Source: Sulfurovum sp. (lineage in GTDB: Bacteria > Campylobacterota > Campylobacteria > Campylobacterales > Sulfurovaceae). Taken from it: a stretch of 60,864 nt of DNA. The DNA lies in contig JANTHR010000004.1 in assembly GCA_024762315.1 (NCBI GenBank), positions 1 through 60,864 on the forward strand, written 5' to 3'. The translations under genes and the position numbers were made by a program. Shown here piece by piece: positions 27,557-36,886 of the stretch; position 1 is the first letter of the stretch, and each line of letters starts with the position of its first letter. Below the pieces are notes generated by a model. The model had not been told where the DNA came from. It saw nothing but the letters and a program-made list of their open reading frames with translations, and made no database searches.

Positions 27557-28552
27557 TTACTTTAAACTATCAAGCATCTCTTCAAATGCTTTTTCAAATG
27601 CTGCAAGTCCATCTTTCATTAGCGTTGCGTAGACTTCTTCCATATCAAAACCGTTATCGGCCAATTTTGTAAAATATCCGTTGATGACATCATCATCGAT
27701 CGGTAGTTTGGGCGCTGTTTCTTTCTTTGCCATATATGCCTCGATCGTTTCCAATGGCGCAGTATTGACCGAATGAGGTGCCAGAAGTTCTCTTATGTAA
27801 TAATCGGCAGGAAGATTATCCCCTTTTACTCCAGTACTCGCAAAGAGTGTTCGCACAGATGGCGTATGGTTCTTTTCTATGATATTATAGATCTTTGCAG
27901 CATTATAGATACCTGTTTTTGCTACCTCCAGACCCTCTTTTTCCAAATCAGGATCCAAAAGTCTATCAAAACGGCTTACAAATACAGAGATAACTGCTTC
28001 AACTCGACATCCTCCATCATTGGAGAAAGTATCGATCCCCTCTTTCATTGCTTTCAAACAACGTTTTGCCTGGTCCGGAGAGAAGACAAGTGTTGCGTTG
28101 ACTGAAATTCCCGTTGCAAGCAGCTCTGTCATAGCTGCATATCCGGCATTGGTTGCTGGGATTTTTATCATAACGTTGGGTTCACCGATAGCTGCAAAAA
28201 GCCTTTTCCCCTCTTCAACACTGCCCTTGGTATCATTCGCCAAAAAAGGATCGACTTCTATAGAGATATATCCATCCTTGCCCCTATCATAGCATTCTCT
28301 AAGAGTAAGGGCGGCAGAACGTATGTCCTCTATGGCGAGTGCCTCATATTTCTCTTTTGCACTTTTGCCCCCAAGCTTGGAGAGCTGTTCGCTATATGCC
28401 GAAGAAGTCTTAATTGCAGAAGCAAAAATAGATGGATTGCTGGTTGCCCCACTGATAACACCTTTTTCAACCAACCCCAAAAACTCATTCTTAAGATAGT
28501 CTCTCTCCACAAAATCCAACCATAAAGAGAAGTTTATATCTCTATTTATCAT
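27557..28552 (-). CDS. tal: transaldolase Tal
   Basis: A 331-residue pentose-phosphate enzyme. I chose the ATG at 28552 (MINRDINFSLWLDF), which has GAAGGA 7 nt upstream and overlaps the aat stop by 11 bp. The Schiff-base Lys is in VMIKIPAT, with GAT-SNPSIFASA and ATLVFSPDQA as family motifs. Length fits the Campylobacterota/actinobacterial (TalA type II-like) enzyme rather than the short form. Confidence 0.93.
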   Translation of the reverse strand: MINRDINFSLWLDFVERDYLKNEFLGLVEKGVISGATSNPSIFASAIKTSSAYSEQLSKLGGKSAKEKYEALAIEDIRSAALTLRECYDRGKDGYISIEVDPFLANDTKGSVEEGKRLFAAIGEPNVMIKIPATNAGYAAMTELLATGISVNATLVFSPDQAKRCLKAMKEGIDTFSNDGGCRVEAVISVFVSRFDRLLDPDLEKEGLEVAKTGIYNAAKIYNIIEKNHTPSVRTLFASTGVKGDNLPADYYIRELLAPHSVNTAPLETIEAYMAKKETAPKLPIDDDVINGYFTKLADNGFDMEEVYATLMKDGLAAFEKAFEEMLDSLK

Positions 28553-29291
28553 CTTTTTTTCCTTCATGTACAGGGTCTTTATATTCCCAGCTAAAATCAT
28601 GCCAAAATCCAAGATCGCTGGGCTTTTGCAGTGTTTCATGGAGTTCATCAAGGAAAATATGCCTCTCAACCACCTCCGCACCCAAAGCTATCATATGATC
28701 TGTTTTCATCTGGCAATCTATAAAATCATAACCTCTATCTCCTAAAACATCACTTAGTGCCTTAAAAGCAACTTTTGAAGCATTATTGACCAGAGAAAAC
28801 ATCGACTCGCCAAAGAAAGCTTTCCCCATTGCAAGGCCGTAAAGCCCTCCCACAAGTTCTCCTTCTTTGTGTACCTCTATACTGTGTGCAAACCCCTCTT
28901 CATGCAGGCGAATATAAGCTTCCTGCATTTCAGGCAATATCCATGACCCATTCTGTCCTTCTCGGGGTACTGTTGCACAGTAAGAGATCACTTCAGGAAA
29001 ATGCCTGTCGAACGTGACAGTGAATTTACCGTTGCGCAGTACTCTTGCAAACGATTTTCTTACTTTGAAATTTTCAGGGTAAAGAAGCAATCGTGGATCT
29101 GGAGACCACCATAAGATAGGGTCCCCCTCTGCGTACCAGGGAAATATTCCGTTACGGTATGCCGTCAAGATCCGGCAGGAAGAAAGGTCACCGCCATAGG
29201 CCAAAAGTCCTTCATCGGATGCATTACGCGGATTCGGAAAGGTATAAGAGTAATTGCTTAAGGGAGGAATCAGATATTCCTCATCGAACAT
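28542..29291 (-). CDS. aat: leucyl/phenylalanyl-tRNA-protein transferase Aat
   Basis: A 249-residue enzyme that adds Leu or Phe to N-terminal Arg/Lys, creating primary N-degrons for ClpS-ClpAP. Signature motifs: GDLSSCRILTAYRNGIFPWY, WWSPDPR, GGLYGLAMGKAFFGESMFS and FIDCQM. I chose the ATG at 29291, 14 nt after the clpA stop; a TTG at 29321 would overlap clpA. It stands directly downstream of clpA and clpS. Confidence 0.94.
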   Translation of the reverse strand: MFDEEYLIPPLSNYSYTFPNPRNASDEGLLAYGGDLSSCRILTAYRNGIFPWYAEGDPILWWSPDPRLLLYPENFKVRKSFARVLRNGKFTVTFDRHFPEVISYCATVPREGQNGSWILPEMQEAYIRLHEEGFAHSIEVHKEGELVGGLYGLAMGKAFFGESMFSLVNNASKVAFKALSDVLGDRGYDFIDCQMKTDHMIALGAEVVERHIFLDELHETLQKPSDLGFWHDFSWEYKDPVHEGKKDDK

Positions 29292-29304
29292 GGAACCCAA
29301 TATT

Positions 29305-31500
29305 TTACCTTTTTCCTTCAAATGAAAAATCTAATTTGTCATTTTTAAAGCCCACTTTGACATTGCCGCCTTTTTTAAGCTTTCCAAAGAGTATCTCATC
29401 GGTCAGTGCCTCTTTGATCTTTTCGTCTATCACACGGGCAATGTGTCTTGCACCGTAACGCTCATCATAGCCCTCGTTCGCCAAATACTCTTTGGCTTTT
29501 TTACTGAGTTTGACTTTTACATTTTTAGGTTTGAGCAGTACATTGAGTTTATCCAACTCCCTGTCTACGATCTCTATAAGCGCATCGAGATCCAATGTAT
29601 TGAACTCAATAGTAGCACTCAGACGGTTTCTGAATTCAGGTGAGAAAAAGGCTTTGAGTGCCTTGTCTGTTTTTGAAGAATTATTTTTCTCAAAACCCAT
29701 CACATTGGCTTCTTTGGTACCAATATTCGAAGTCATGATAAGAATGACATTCTTAAAGTCACTCACGACACCGTTATTATCCGTCAGTTTGGCGCCGTCC
29801 ATCACCTGCAACAGGATATTCATAATATCCGGATGCGCTTTTTCTATCTCATCAAGCAGCAGTACCGTATGCGGATGCTTCTTGATCATCTCCGTTAAGA
29901 GTCCACCCTGTTCATATCCGACATACCCAGGAGGTGCCCCTACCAGGCGGCTGACAGTATGTGCTTCCATATACTCACTCATATCCAATCTTTCAAAATG
30001 AACATGCATTGTTTTGGCAAGCTCTGTGGCCAGTGCTGTTTTTCCTACGCCGGTCGGTCCGACAAAGAGAAATGAGCCTATTGGCCTGTTCTCTGCGTTA
30101 AGCCCTGCATACGAGCGTTTGATCGCTGTTGCCAAAGCACTGATCGCTTCATCCTGTCCTATGATATGTGCCTGTAGATCCTTCTCCAAGGTTTTAAGCT
30201 TTTTGGTGTCATCTGTGCCGATAACTGTTGAAGGGAGCTTCATGATCTTTGCTACACTCTCTTCAATATCTCTAGGTTTCACGGTTACATTTTTTTGCCC
30301 TCTAAGCATAAAGTGTGCGCCTACCTCATCGATGATATCCATCGCTTTATCCGGCAGGAATCTGTCATGCAGATATTTCACTGAAAGGTCTATGGCAGAC
30401 TGAAGTGCCGCATCCGTAAAGTTGATGTTATGATAATCTTCATACTTATGCTGAATACCTTTTAAAATGGTAAAGGTATCTTCGATACTCGGCTCTTCCA
30501 CATCGATCTTGGCAAATCTACGACTGAGTGCCTTGTCTTTATCAAAGAAGTTCCTGAATTCCTGGTAGGTCGTCGCACCTATACATTTAAGATCGCCGCG
30601 TGCAAGGGCAGGCTTAAGTAAGTTGGAGGCATCCATGCTGCCCCCGCTTGTCGCACCTGCACCTACCATCGTGTGTATCTCATCGATGAATAAGATGGCA
30701 TCTTTCATTCGGCTCAATTCAGAGATGATCCCTTTTAGACGTTTCTCAAAGTCACCTCTGTATTTTGTTCCTGCGACCAGGGCACCCATATCCAAAGCAT
30801 ACACTTTTGAGTTCTTCAGTATTTCGGGCACATCACCTTCAGAGATCTTTAGTGCCAAACCTTCAGCAATGGCAGTTTTACCTACACCGGGTTCACCTAC
30901 AAGCAGCGGGTTATTCTTTTTACGGCGGCAAAGTGTCTGCATGACACGTTCTATCTCATCTACACGTCCTACGACCGGGTCTATTTTTCCTGTTTTTGCA
31001 AGCCCTACAAGCTCCATCGTAAACTGTTCAAGCAGTGTCTCTTCTTTAGCAGTCTTCTCTTTTTGTTTTTCCTCTTTTGGTACATTTCTATGAGAGATCA
31101 CTTCCAGAATGTCAACTCTGCTGATACCCTCTTTTTTCATCAAGTGCACAGCATAAGAGTGTTCCTGCATGAAGATCGCTGCTATCATGTCGCCTATACT
31201 GGCTTCCGTACGTCCTGCACTGTGGATATGTGTCATCATATCATTGATAGCACGTGAGAGTGCTACCGTTTCAAACGGCTCAACCGCTTCTTTAAGTGAG
31301 GGGATGGTCCTGTTGATATGCTCAACGATCCCCCCTTCCAACCTCGCAATATCTGCATCCAGCATAGAGAATATCTCTTTGCCTGGCTGACTTCTTACGA
31401 TAGACAAAAATACATGCTCTACAGTCAAGTATTCATGTCTATTCTCTTTTGCATACATTACTGCATTTTTAAATACATCGTTTAATGCTATACTTATCAT
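29305..31500 (-). CDS. clpA: ATP-dependent Clp protease ATPase subunit ClpA
   Basis: A 731-residue double-AAA+ unfoldase that feeds ClpP. An N-terminal Clp repeat domain (about 1-140) is followed by Walker A GEPGVGKT near residue 200 and a second Walker A GPTGVGKT near 480. There is no long middle coiled coil, which separates it from ClpB. Preceded 12 nt earlier by clpS. clpP is not in the window. Confidence 0.96.
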   Translation of the reverse strand: MISIALNDVFKNAVMYAKENRHEYLTVEHVFLSIVRSQPGKEIFSMLDADIARLEGGIVEHINRTIPSLKEAVEPFETVALSRAINDMMTHIHSAGRTEASIGDMIAAIFMQEHSYAVHLMKKEGISRVDILEVISHRNVPKEEKQKEKTAKEETLLEQFTMELVGLAKTGKIDPVVGRVDEIERVMQTLCRRKKNNPLLVGEPGVGKTAIAEGLALKISEGDVPEILKNSKVYALDMGALVAGTKYRGDFEKRLKGIISELSRMKDAILFIDEIHTMVGAGATSGGSMDASNLLKPALARGDLKCIGATTYQEFRNFFDKDKALSRRFAKIDVEEPSIEDTFTILKGIQHKYEDYHNINFTDAALQSAIDLSVKYLHDRFLPDKAMDIIDEVGAHFMLRGQKNVTVKPRDIEESVAKIMKLPSTVIGTDDTKKLKTLEKDLQAHIIGQDEAISALATAIKRSYAGLNAENRPIGSFLFVGPTGVGKTALATELAKTMHVHFERLDMSEYMEAHTVSRLVGAPPGYVGYEQGGLLTEMIKKHPHTVLLLDEIEKAHPDIMNILLQVMDGAKLTDNNGVVSDFKNVILIMTSNIGTKEANVMGFEKNNSSKTDKALKAFFSPEFRNRLSATIEFNTLDLDALIEIVDRELDKLNVLLKPKNVKVKLSKKAKEYLANEGYDERYGARHIARVIDEKIKEALTDEILFGKLKKGGNVKVGFKNDKLDFSFEGKR

Positions 31501-31512
31501 TTGTTTATCCTT

Positions 31513-31812
31513 CTATACATCTTCTTCTATTGTGGCCAATAATGGAAATTCATTTTTCTTAGCAAGCTGCTTCACCTGCTCTGCTTTGGTCTGAGCGATC
31601 TCGAAGCTATATACTCCACACACAGCTCTTTCTTTTTCGTGAATCTGAAGCATGATCTGTACAGCTTCTTCCGTTGTCTTATGAAAAATACCTGTAAGTA
31701 CTTCCACTACAAAATCCATACTTGTATAATCATCATTATGCAACACCACTCTGAACATCTGTGGCTCTTGTATCTCCAACTCTACGTCTAATTCTTCTTC
31801 AAACTTTGGCAT
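31513..31812 (-). CDS. clpS: ATP-dependent Clp protease adaptor ClpS
   Basis: A 99-residue N-degron adaptor. The signature VVLHNDDYTSMDFVVEVL (from about residue 23) contains the N-end recognition residues; ERAVCGVYSFEIAQTKA is the ClpA-contacting part. It is the first gene of clpS-clpA-aat, so the enzyme that makes N-degrons and the machine that reads them are co-expressed. Divergent from bioD across a 67-nt, very AT-rich spacer. Confidence 0.96.
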   Translation of the reverse strand: MPKFEEELDVELEIQEPQMFRVVLHNDDYTSMDFVVEVLTGIFHKTTEEAVQIMLQIHEKERAVCGVYSFEIAQTKAEQVKQLAKKNEFPLLATIEEDV

Positions 31813-31879
31813 ATTATGTTAAAATCCTACTTTATATATTTATAATTTATATATACTATTATACAAAATTTTCGGAGAA

Positions 31880-32533
31880 ATGCAAGTGCAGTCACTTTTC
31901 ATCACCGCTACGGGTACCAATGTAGGCAAAACACACACTATGCTCAAGCTTATAGAGGCTCTTGCTTCCAAGGGATTGGCCGTGGGTGTCTATAAACCCA
32001 TCGAAACAGGTGTTATCGGCACACCACCTGATGCTAATATACTCCTAAAAGTTTGCCAAAAGGTAAACAGGAATTTTAAAGACCTTACAGAAAAAGACAT
32101 TACGGCTTACACATTCCCTCTTCCCGCTGCACCTTTTTGTGCAGATATTGACCATACAATAGACCTTCAACACATTATGGAAAAACATCATGAACTCTCA
32201 AAACTTTGTGACATTCTTCTGGTAGAGGGTGCAGGCGGGCTGATGGTCCCCATCACTAAAGAGTACATGATGGCAAATCTCATCAAAGAATTGGATGCCA
32301 AAACCCTTTTAGTCACTCCGAGCAGACTTGGATGCATCAACGATACCCTGCTCTCCATCTTGGCTCTGAGAACCTTTGATATTGATTTTGACTGGTGCGT
32401 GAATCTGCATGAAGACAAAAAGGACTTTACTAAAGTGACAAAACCTTATTATGATGCTGTGTTTCCTGAATGGTGGAGTGTTGATGAAGGGTTAGATAAA
32501 TTTATCTCAACCTTTACCACCCATCTGCTATAA
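31880..32533 (+). CDS. bioD: dethiobiotin synthetase BioD
   Basis: A 217-residue ATP-dependent carboxylase that closes the ureido ring in biotin synthesis. The P-loop is TATGTNVGKTHTM (residues 10-22); KPIETGV and LVEGAGGLMVPI are conserved substrate and Mg motifs. GGAGAA precedes the ATG at 31880. No other bio gene is nearby; it may share a transcript with pyrB 27 nt downstream. Confidence 0.95.
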   Translation: MQVQSLFITATGTNVGKTHTMLKLIEALASKGLAVGVYKPIETGVIGTPPDANILLKVCQKVNRNFKDLTEKDITAYTFPLPAAPFCADIDHTIDLQHIMEKHHELSKLCDILLVEGAGGLMVPITKEYMMANLIKELDAKTLLVTPSRLGCINDTLLSILALRTFDIDFDWCVNLHEDKKDFTKVTKPYYDAVFPEWWSVDEGLDKFISTFTTHLL

Positions 32534-32560
32534 TCACATAACCATTCTTCAAGGATATCT

Positions 32561-33436
32561 ATGCAACACCTCGTAGACACAAACAACTTTTCAGATGCTC
32601 AGATCACACAGCTTTTGGCAGATGCCAAAAGTTTCAAAACCCAATGCCCGCCAAAACTGCTCAGAGACAAACTTATCATCACCCTTTTTTTTGAAGCTTC
32701 TACGCGAACAAGAAGTTCTTTTGAGGTGGCAGCAAAAAGACTGGGGGCTGCCGTAGTACATCTTGACCCAAGCCGTTCCTCTACTAAAAAAGGTGAAAGC
32801 CTGGAAGATACGTTTGCAAACCTCTGTGCCATGGAGCCTGACGGGGTTATTGTCAGACATTCCAAGAACGAAACACCGCAAATTCTTGCCGATATGCAGA
32901 CCACTCCTGTCATCAACGCAGGTGCAGGCAACTACGCACACCCTACTCAGGCACTGCTCGACCTCTTTACCATGGTAGAGCACTTTGGAGATGTCCAAGG
33001 CAAGACCATTGCCATTGTAGGTGACATTGTGAGTTCCAGGGTAGCAAGTTCAGGCATAAGACTCATGACACGCATGGGAATGCATGTCATCCTTGTCGCA
33101 CCTGAACAGTTCATGCCGCAGAGCGATCTGCCTCAGTATGAAAAATTGGAAGATGTAATGGACAAAGTGGATGTCATCATGAGCCTACGTGCCCAATTGG
33201 AACGCCATGAAACAGAACTCTTTGAAGACTACGACGATTATGCAAGGCACTACTGCATTACCAAAGAGCGTATGCAGGACAGAGACATCCTGCTCCTGCA
33301 CCCCGGCCCGGTCATGAGAAATATAGACATCTCTGACGAAATGCTCGAAGACCCAAGATGTAAAGTACTCACTCAGGTAAAAAACGGCGTATTTATGCGT
33401 ATGGCTATACTGAAGCTTTTACTTTTAGATAGTTAA
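32561..33436 (+). CDS. pyrB: aspartate carbamoyltransferase catalytic chain PyrB
   Basis: A 291-residue enzyme of pyrimidine synthesis. The carbamoyl-phosphate motif is FFEASTRTRSSFE; the aspartate side shows AGNYAHPTQALLD, MSLRAQLERHE and LLHPGPVMRN. No regulatory chain PyrI follows, as is usual outside enteric bacteria. AAGGAT lies upstream of the ATG. Confidence 0.96.
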   Translation: MQHLVDTNNFSDAQITQLLADAKSFKTQCPPKLLRDKLIITLFFEASTRTRSSFEVAAKRLGAAVVHLDPSRSSTKKGESLEDTFANLCAMEPDGVIVRHSKNETPQILADMQTTPVINAGAGNYAHPTQALLDLFTMVEHFGDVQGKTIAIVGDIVSSRVASSGIRLMTRMGMHVILVAPEQFMPQSDLPQYEKLEDVMDKVDVIMSLRAQLERHETELFEDYDDYARHYCITKERMQDRDILLLHPGPVMRNIDISDEMLEDPRCKVLTQVKNGVFMRMAILKLLLLDS

Positions 33437-33443
33437 TATAATA

Positions 33444-33496
33444 ACGTCACACTTGTGAAGTAACGCTTTTTTGCCTACTTTTTTCTAAAAAAGTAG
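33444..33496. repeat. palindromic elements in the pyrB-pabB spacer
   Basis: Two features are visible: TCAC-ACTT-GTGA within CGTCACACTTGTGAAGTAAC, which resembles a sequence near 41626, and the perfect palindrome CTACTTTTTT-CT-AAAAAAGTAG (33475-33496), which resembles the one at 13660-13680. The second could end the pyrB transcript. pabB begins 24 nt further on. Confidence 0.55.
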
Positions 33497-33520
33497 AGAT
33501 AAAACCCAAGGTACAAATTG

Positions 33521-34489
33521 ATGTGGTTATCCAAAGATGAAGGTTTTGAAAAGATCAACACATTAGGTTCAAAAAGAGAGCCCTTCCTCTTCATCATCTC
33601 CTACGATAAAACCAAGATCTTTGCACAACCATTAGACAGTCTGGATGACAACATATTTTACAAACTGGAGGACTGGCGTAACTACCCTGTCCAAAAAAGG
33701 GAAAAAGCCTTTACTTTCTCGAAACATCCCATTGATTTTTCTACTTACAAAAAAGCTATGGAACAGATCCTCGAAGAGATACGCTCAGGCAATACCTATC
33801 TGCTGAACCTCACATTCAAAACCCCTGTAGAGAGCAGCTTCAGCCTTGAAGAGATATTTACTTATGCAAGAGCCAAATTCAAACTCTATTTTAAAGGTGA
33901 ATTCATCTGTTTTTCTCCGGAACGTTTTATAGAGATTAAAGATAATACCATAGCCACCTATCCCATGAAAGGAACGATCGATGCAAGCCTGCCCAATGCA
34001 AAGGAAAGCATTCTTGGCAATGAAAAAGAGATGGCAGAGCATGTGATGATCGTTGATCTTATGCGTAATGACCTTGGTATCATAGGCAATGAAGTCAAAG
34101 TGGAAAAGTTCCGTTATGTTGACAAGATCAAAGCAGGCAACAAAGCGTTGTTTCAGGTAAGTTCCAAAATTACTGCAAAACTGAATAAAAACTGGAAAGA
34201 TAGTATTGGAACACTGCTTGATCAGCTTACTCCTGCAGGTTCCATTACAGGAACACCTAAAAAAAGTACAGTTAACATCATTAAAAACGTGGAAAACTAC
34301 GATAGAGGGTTCTACACCGGGATCTTTGGAGTATTTGACGGAAAAGACCTGCGTTCAGGCGTCATGATCCGATTCATTGAAAAAGAAAACAATACACTTA
34401 TCTACAAAAGCGGCGGAGGTATTACTATTGACTCAGATGCAAAAAGTGAATATGCAGAGTTGACAGACAAGATCTATTTGCCGTTTTGA
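33521..34489 (+). CDS. pabB: aminodeoxychorismate synthase component I PabB
   Basis: A 322-residue chorismate-utilising enzyme that makes aminodeoxychorismate for folate. TPAGSITGTPKKST and GGGITIDSDAKSEYAE are the conserved C-terminal motifs; FSPERFIEI and YPMKGTI contribute to the active site. It is short because it lacks the N-terminal extension, and it has no fused PabC lyase. The ATG at 33521 and a TTG one codon before are both possible. Its 3' end overlaps the converging lipoprotein gene by 16 bp. Confidence 0.9.
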   Translation: MWLSKDEGFEKINTLGSKREPFLFIISYDKTKIFAQPLDSLDDNIFYKLEDWRNYPVQKREKAFTFSKHPIDFSTYKKAMEQILEEIRSGNTYLLNLTFKTPVESSFSLEEIFTYARAKFKLYFKGEFICFSPERFIEIKDNTIATYPMKGTIDASLPNAKESILGNEKEMAEHVMIVDLMRNDLGIIGNEVKVEKFRYVDKIKAGNKALFQVSSKITAKLNKNWKDSIGTLLDQLTPAGSITGTPKKSTVNIIKNVENYDRGFYTGIFGVFDGKDLRSGVMIRFIEKENNTLIYKSGGGITIDSDAKSEYAELTDKIYLPF

Positions 34490-35010
34490 CATGACTCCCT
34501 ATTGTGCCTGTGTTTCCATTCATATTTCTTATCTTCTTTTAATTTAGAAAAATAGAGTTTTCCGGAGTTTCTCCAGGGATCTATCACTATCCCCTCTTCA
34601 AACTTTCCGTTTTTACTTACAATCACCAGAACATTGTGCTCAAAAAAATACTCTCCAATATTCGCGCCGGCCAAATGAAACTCAAAAGAAGGATACTTTT
34701 TGTCTAAAAAGTATCTGTAGAGGGCATCACTCCAGTGGTAACAAAGCCCTTTTTCTCTCAACCCCATATTGACCAAAAAATTATGGAACCATGGAGGGGA
34801 AGTCAGCTTGAACTCCTTTGTGAGTTTGGCAGTTTCCTTAAAAATATCGCGTGAAAGCTGCATTGCTTCTTTGGAAGGAATAGTGCTGTCTAAGGATTGT
34901 AGCATTTTAGACAGTTGTGCTACCCTGTTTTGAGGAATAGGCGGAGTGCTCACTGCACAACCTGCAAAAGAGAATAAGAGAAATAAAAGTTTAAAATAGT
35001 TTCTGCGCAT
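34474..35010 (-). CDS. lipoprotein with a papain/transglutaminase-like Cys-His-Asp triad
   Basis: A 178-residue predicted lipoprotein: hydrophobic signal segment and lipobox FAGC (Cys18). A candidate catalytic set is visible as Cys90 (GLCYHWSD), His125 (FFEHNVLVI) and Asp144 (VIDPWRN), in the order and spacing of transglutaminase-like peptidases. The specific activity is unknown; cell-wall or protein cross-link cleavage are possibilities. Its start overlaps the rhomboid gene stop by 20 bp. Confidence 0.75.
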   Translation of the reverse strand: MRRNYFKLLFLLFSFAGCAVSTPPIPQNRVAQLSKMLQSLDSTIPSKEAMQLSRDIFKETAKLTKEFKLTSPPWFHNFLVNMGLREKGLCYHWSDALYRYFLDKKYPSFEFHLAGANIGEYFFEHNVLVIVSKNGKFEEGIVIDPWRNSGKLYFSKLKEDKKYEWKHRHNRESCQNGK

Positions 35011-35671
35011 ACTGACCAGGTAGATAACTCATCATTATAAATATAAGAAGTACCATTGCAACGCTGTATGTCCAAACCCATTTTGGATCTTTGGAGAGGA
35101 TGAATCCACCTATGAAGCCAATGAAAAGACCTCCAATATGGGCACTTACATCCACTGATTCAATGGATAAGCCTATGACAAGGTTGATTCCTATGATAAT
35201 GGTAAACTCTTTCATAAAGACTTTGGTATGTTCGCCTATTCTCTCCCTGTGCGCCAGAAAAAATCCTGCCAAAGCACCAAACACACCAAAAATGGCTCCT
35301 GAAGCACCAATGCCTACACTGACAGGATGCATGTAAAGTGATATCACACCGCCAAGCAGACCGGAAAAAAGATAGATACTTAAATAGGATTTCATATCAA
35401 AATACATCTCAACACCCCGCCCAATGATGTAAAGTGATACCATATTCATCAGTATATGTGTCATACCTCCATGCAGGAACATGGCAGTGAGGAGTCTCCA
35501 CCATTCGCCTTTTAATACAGTCAATGGACCGTACAATGCACCCATATCTACAAGTACACGCATGTCCATATCTATCATATCGCGGCTTAAAAAAGAGGAA
35601 AGAAGATAGACAAAAAGATTAAGTCCTATAAGGCTGTAAGTAACCTTATATCTTTGAAATTCATCCAGCAT
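34991..35671 (-). CDS. rhomboid-family intramembrane serine protease
   Basis: A 226-residue, six-helix membrane protein. The catalytic dyad is Ser124 in GASGAIFG and His178 in DVSAHIGGLFIGF. The L1 loop WWRLLTAMFLHGGMTHILMN is typical of rhomboids. The substrate is unknown; the adjoining lipoprotein with a thiol-protease-like triad is translationally linked and may be a partner. Confidence 0.92.
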   Translation of the reverse strand: MLDEFQRYKVTYSLIGLNLFVYLLSSFLSRDMIDMDMRVLVDMGALYGPLTVLKGEWWRLLTAMFLHGGMTHILMNMVSLYIIGRGVEMYFDMKSYLSIYLFSGLLGGVISLYMHPVSVGIGASGAIFGVFGALAGFFLAHRERIGEHTKVFMKEFTIIIGINLVIGLSIESVDVSAHIGGLFIGFIGGFILSKDPKWVWTYSVAMVLLIFIMMSYLPGQYAQKLF

Positions 35672-35677
35672 GAAAGT

Positions 35678-36058
35678 TTAACAGATCGCCTCAGGAAAGA
35701 TCACCCCGTCTATGCCGGAACGTGCGATCTTTGCTATCTCTTTTTCTTCGTGGATCAGAGCCAATATACGTGTATCGAACAGATACTCCTGAGCAATAGG
35801 CTGGATGATCAAAGCATCATCCTCTTCACATACCATGTAAGATGCACCTAAAGCATTAGAAAAGACCGCTTCTTGCAGTGTATTGACTGTTGCGGCAAAA
35901 GGGATCTCGTTTTCTTTACAATATTTGGCAAGATCATGCGAATCCACTAACGGTTCAAGCAGTACAATACTCCCTGTTTTACTTTTCTTAATATCTTCCA
36001 GAGAAAATACCTTGCAGAACTTGGGACTCTCAATCCACGGATGGCCGATGATTATCAT
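35678..36058 (-). CDS. hypothetical protein
   Basis: A 126-residue soluble protein with alternating strands and helices (IIIGHPWIES; SIVLLEPLVDS; GVIFPEAIC). Two Cys are near the ends of conserved-looking segments. I do not recognise a named family. It lies six nt before the rhomboid gene and 19 nt after the PP0621-like gene, probably one transcript. Confidence 0.75.
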   Translation of the reverse strand: MIIIGHPWIESPKFCKVFSLEDIKKSKTGSIVLLEPLVDSHDLAKYCKENEIPFAATVNTLQEAVFSNALGASYMVCEEDDALIIQPIAQEYLFDTRILALIHEEKEIAKIARSGIDGVIFPEAIC

Positions 36059-36077
36059 ACTTACTCCTTATTCACTT

Positions 36078-36290
36078 TTAATCCAAACACTCTTTGGAAC
36101 AGTAATACTTTCCATGCTTCATAATACTCTCTTTAACGGTCACATAGGTTCCGCATTTTTCACACTCTACCAGCGTATCTTCATCTAATTTTTTCTCTTC
36201 GGAACTTTTACCGATGGTTGGCAGTTTTCCACCAAAAAACTTGTAGATCATCAATCCCACAAAAGCAAAAATAATAAGCTTTAAGATCAT
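36078..36290 (-). CDS. PP0621-family small zinc-binding membrane protein
   Basis: A 70-residue protein with one N-terminal transmembrane helix (residues 3-20) and a C-terminal Cys pattern [14 protein letters not shown] then YYCSKECLD that could bind one zinc, as in the PP0621/YHS-like family. Function unknown. Its ATG overlaps the rsmG stop by 4 bp. Confidence 0.8.
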   Translation of the reverse strand: MILKLIIFAFVGLMIYKFFGGKLPTIGKSSEEKKLDEDTLVECEKCGTYVTVKESIMKHGKYYCSKECLD

Positions 36291-36886
36291 ACCTTACCTT
36301 TAATATATAAATAATTTCGTTGACTTTTCTGTACTATATCATAATCTAACTGATGTTGCACGTCGGCTACTTCATCAAAAACACGTGATCCTTTATAAAA
36401 AAGATAGGCTGTTTTTTCATTGGAGATATTCTCCGCCAGATCCAGCAGCAGCCTGGTATTGGTCACCGCACGCGAAGAGATGAGTTCAAAAGGTTCATGC
36501 ACTACTTTCTCTACCCTTTTAGCCTCTACTGTTACATTGGAGAGTTCCAGGTCTATGGCTGCGTATTTTAAAAATGAGACACGTTTTTTCAGAGGTTCTG
36601 CCAGTACCACTTGAGTCTGGGGCAAAGCAATGGCAAGTACAAGCCCAGGAAACCCGGCTCCCGTACCTACATCCAACAATGTCCTTGGTTTTTCTATAAA
36701 CGTCAAAGGGTAGAGTGAATCGATGATATTATCATAGATCGCATCTATATTTTTTGCCCCGGTAAGATTGTGTATCCCGTTCCACTCATGCAAAAGTGCA
36801 GCAAAACGCTCCAGTTTTAAAACTGTCACCTCATCAAGTACTATCTCCTCTTTTAGTAGACGTGTTTTTAATTCCTCACTCCTCAC
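36287..36886 (-). CDS. rsmG: 16S rRNA (guanine-527-N7) methyltransferase RsmG
   Basis: A 199-residue SAM-dependent methyltransferase. [17 protein letters not shown] is the SAM-binding loop; [12 protein letters not shown] near the N-terminus and ELISSRAV are family motifs. The start is GTG inside a 7-bp tandem repeat (AGTGAGG on the minus strand), so the array itself supplies both the GAGG ribosome-binding sequence and several candidate GTG starts. Loss in other bacteria gives low-level streptomycin resistance. Confidence 0.93.
   Translation of the reverse strand: MRSEELKTRLLKEEIVLDEVTVLKLERFAALLHEWNGIHNLTGAKNIDAIYDNIIDSLYPLTFIEKPRTLLDVGTGAGFPGLVLAIALPQTQVVLAEPLKKRVSFLKYAAIDLELSNVTVEAKRVEKVVHEPFELISSRAVTNTRLLLDLAENISNEKTAYLFYKGSRVFDEVADVQHQLDYDIVQKSQRNYLYIKGKV

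Noticed and set aside
29492..31093. Long plus-strand open frames (up to about 169 codons) opposite clpA
   Set aside because: They mirror the codon pattern of clpA, have serine-rich composition and no start signals.
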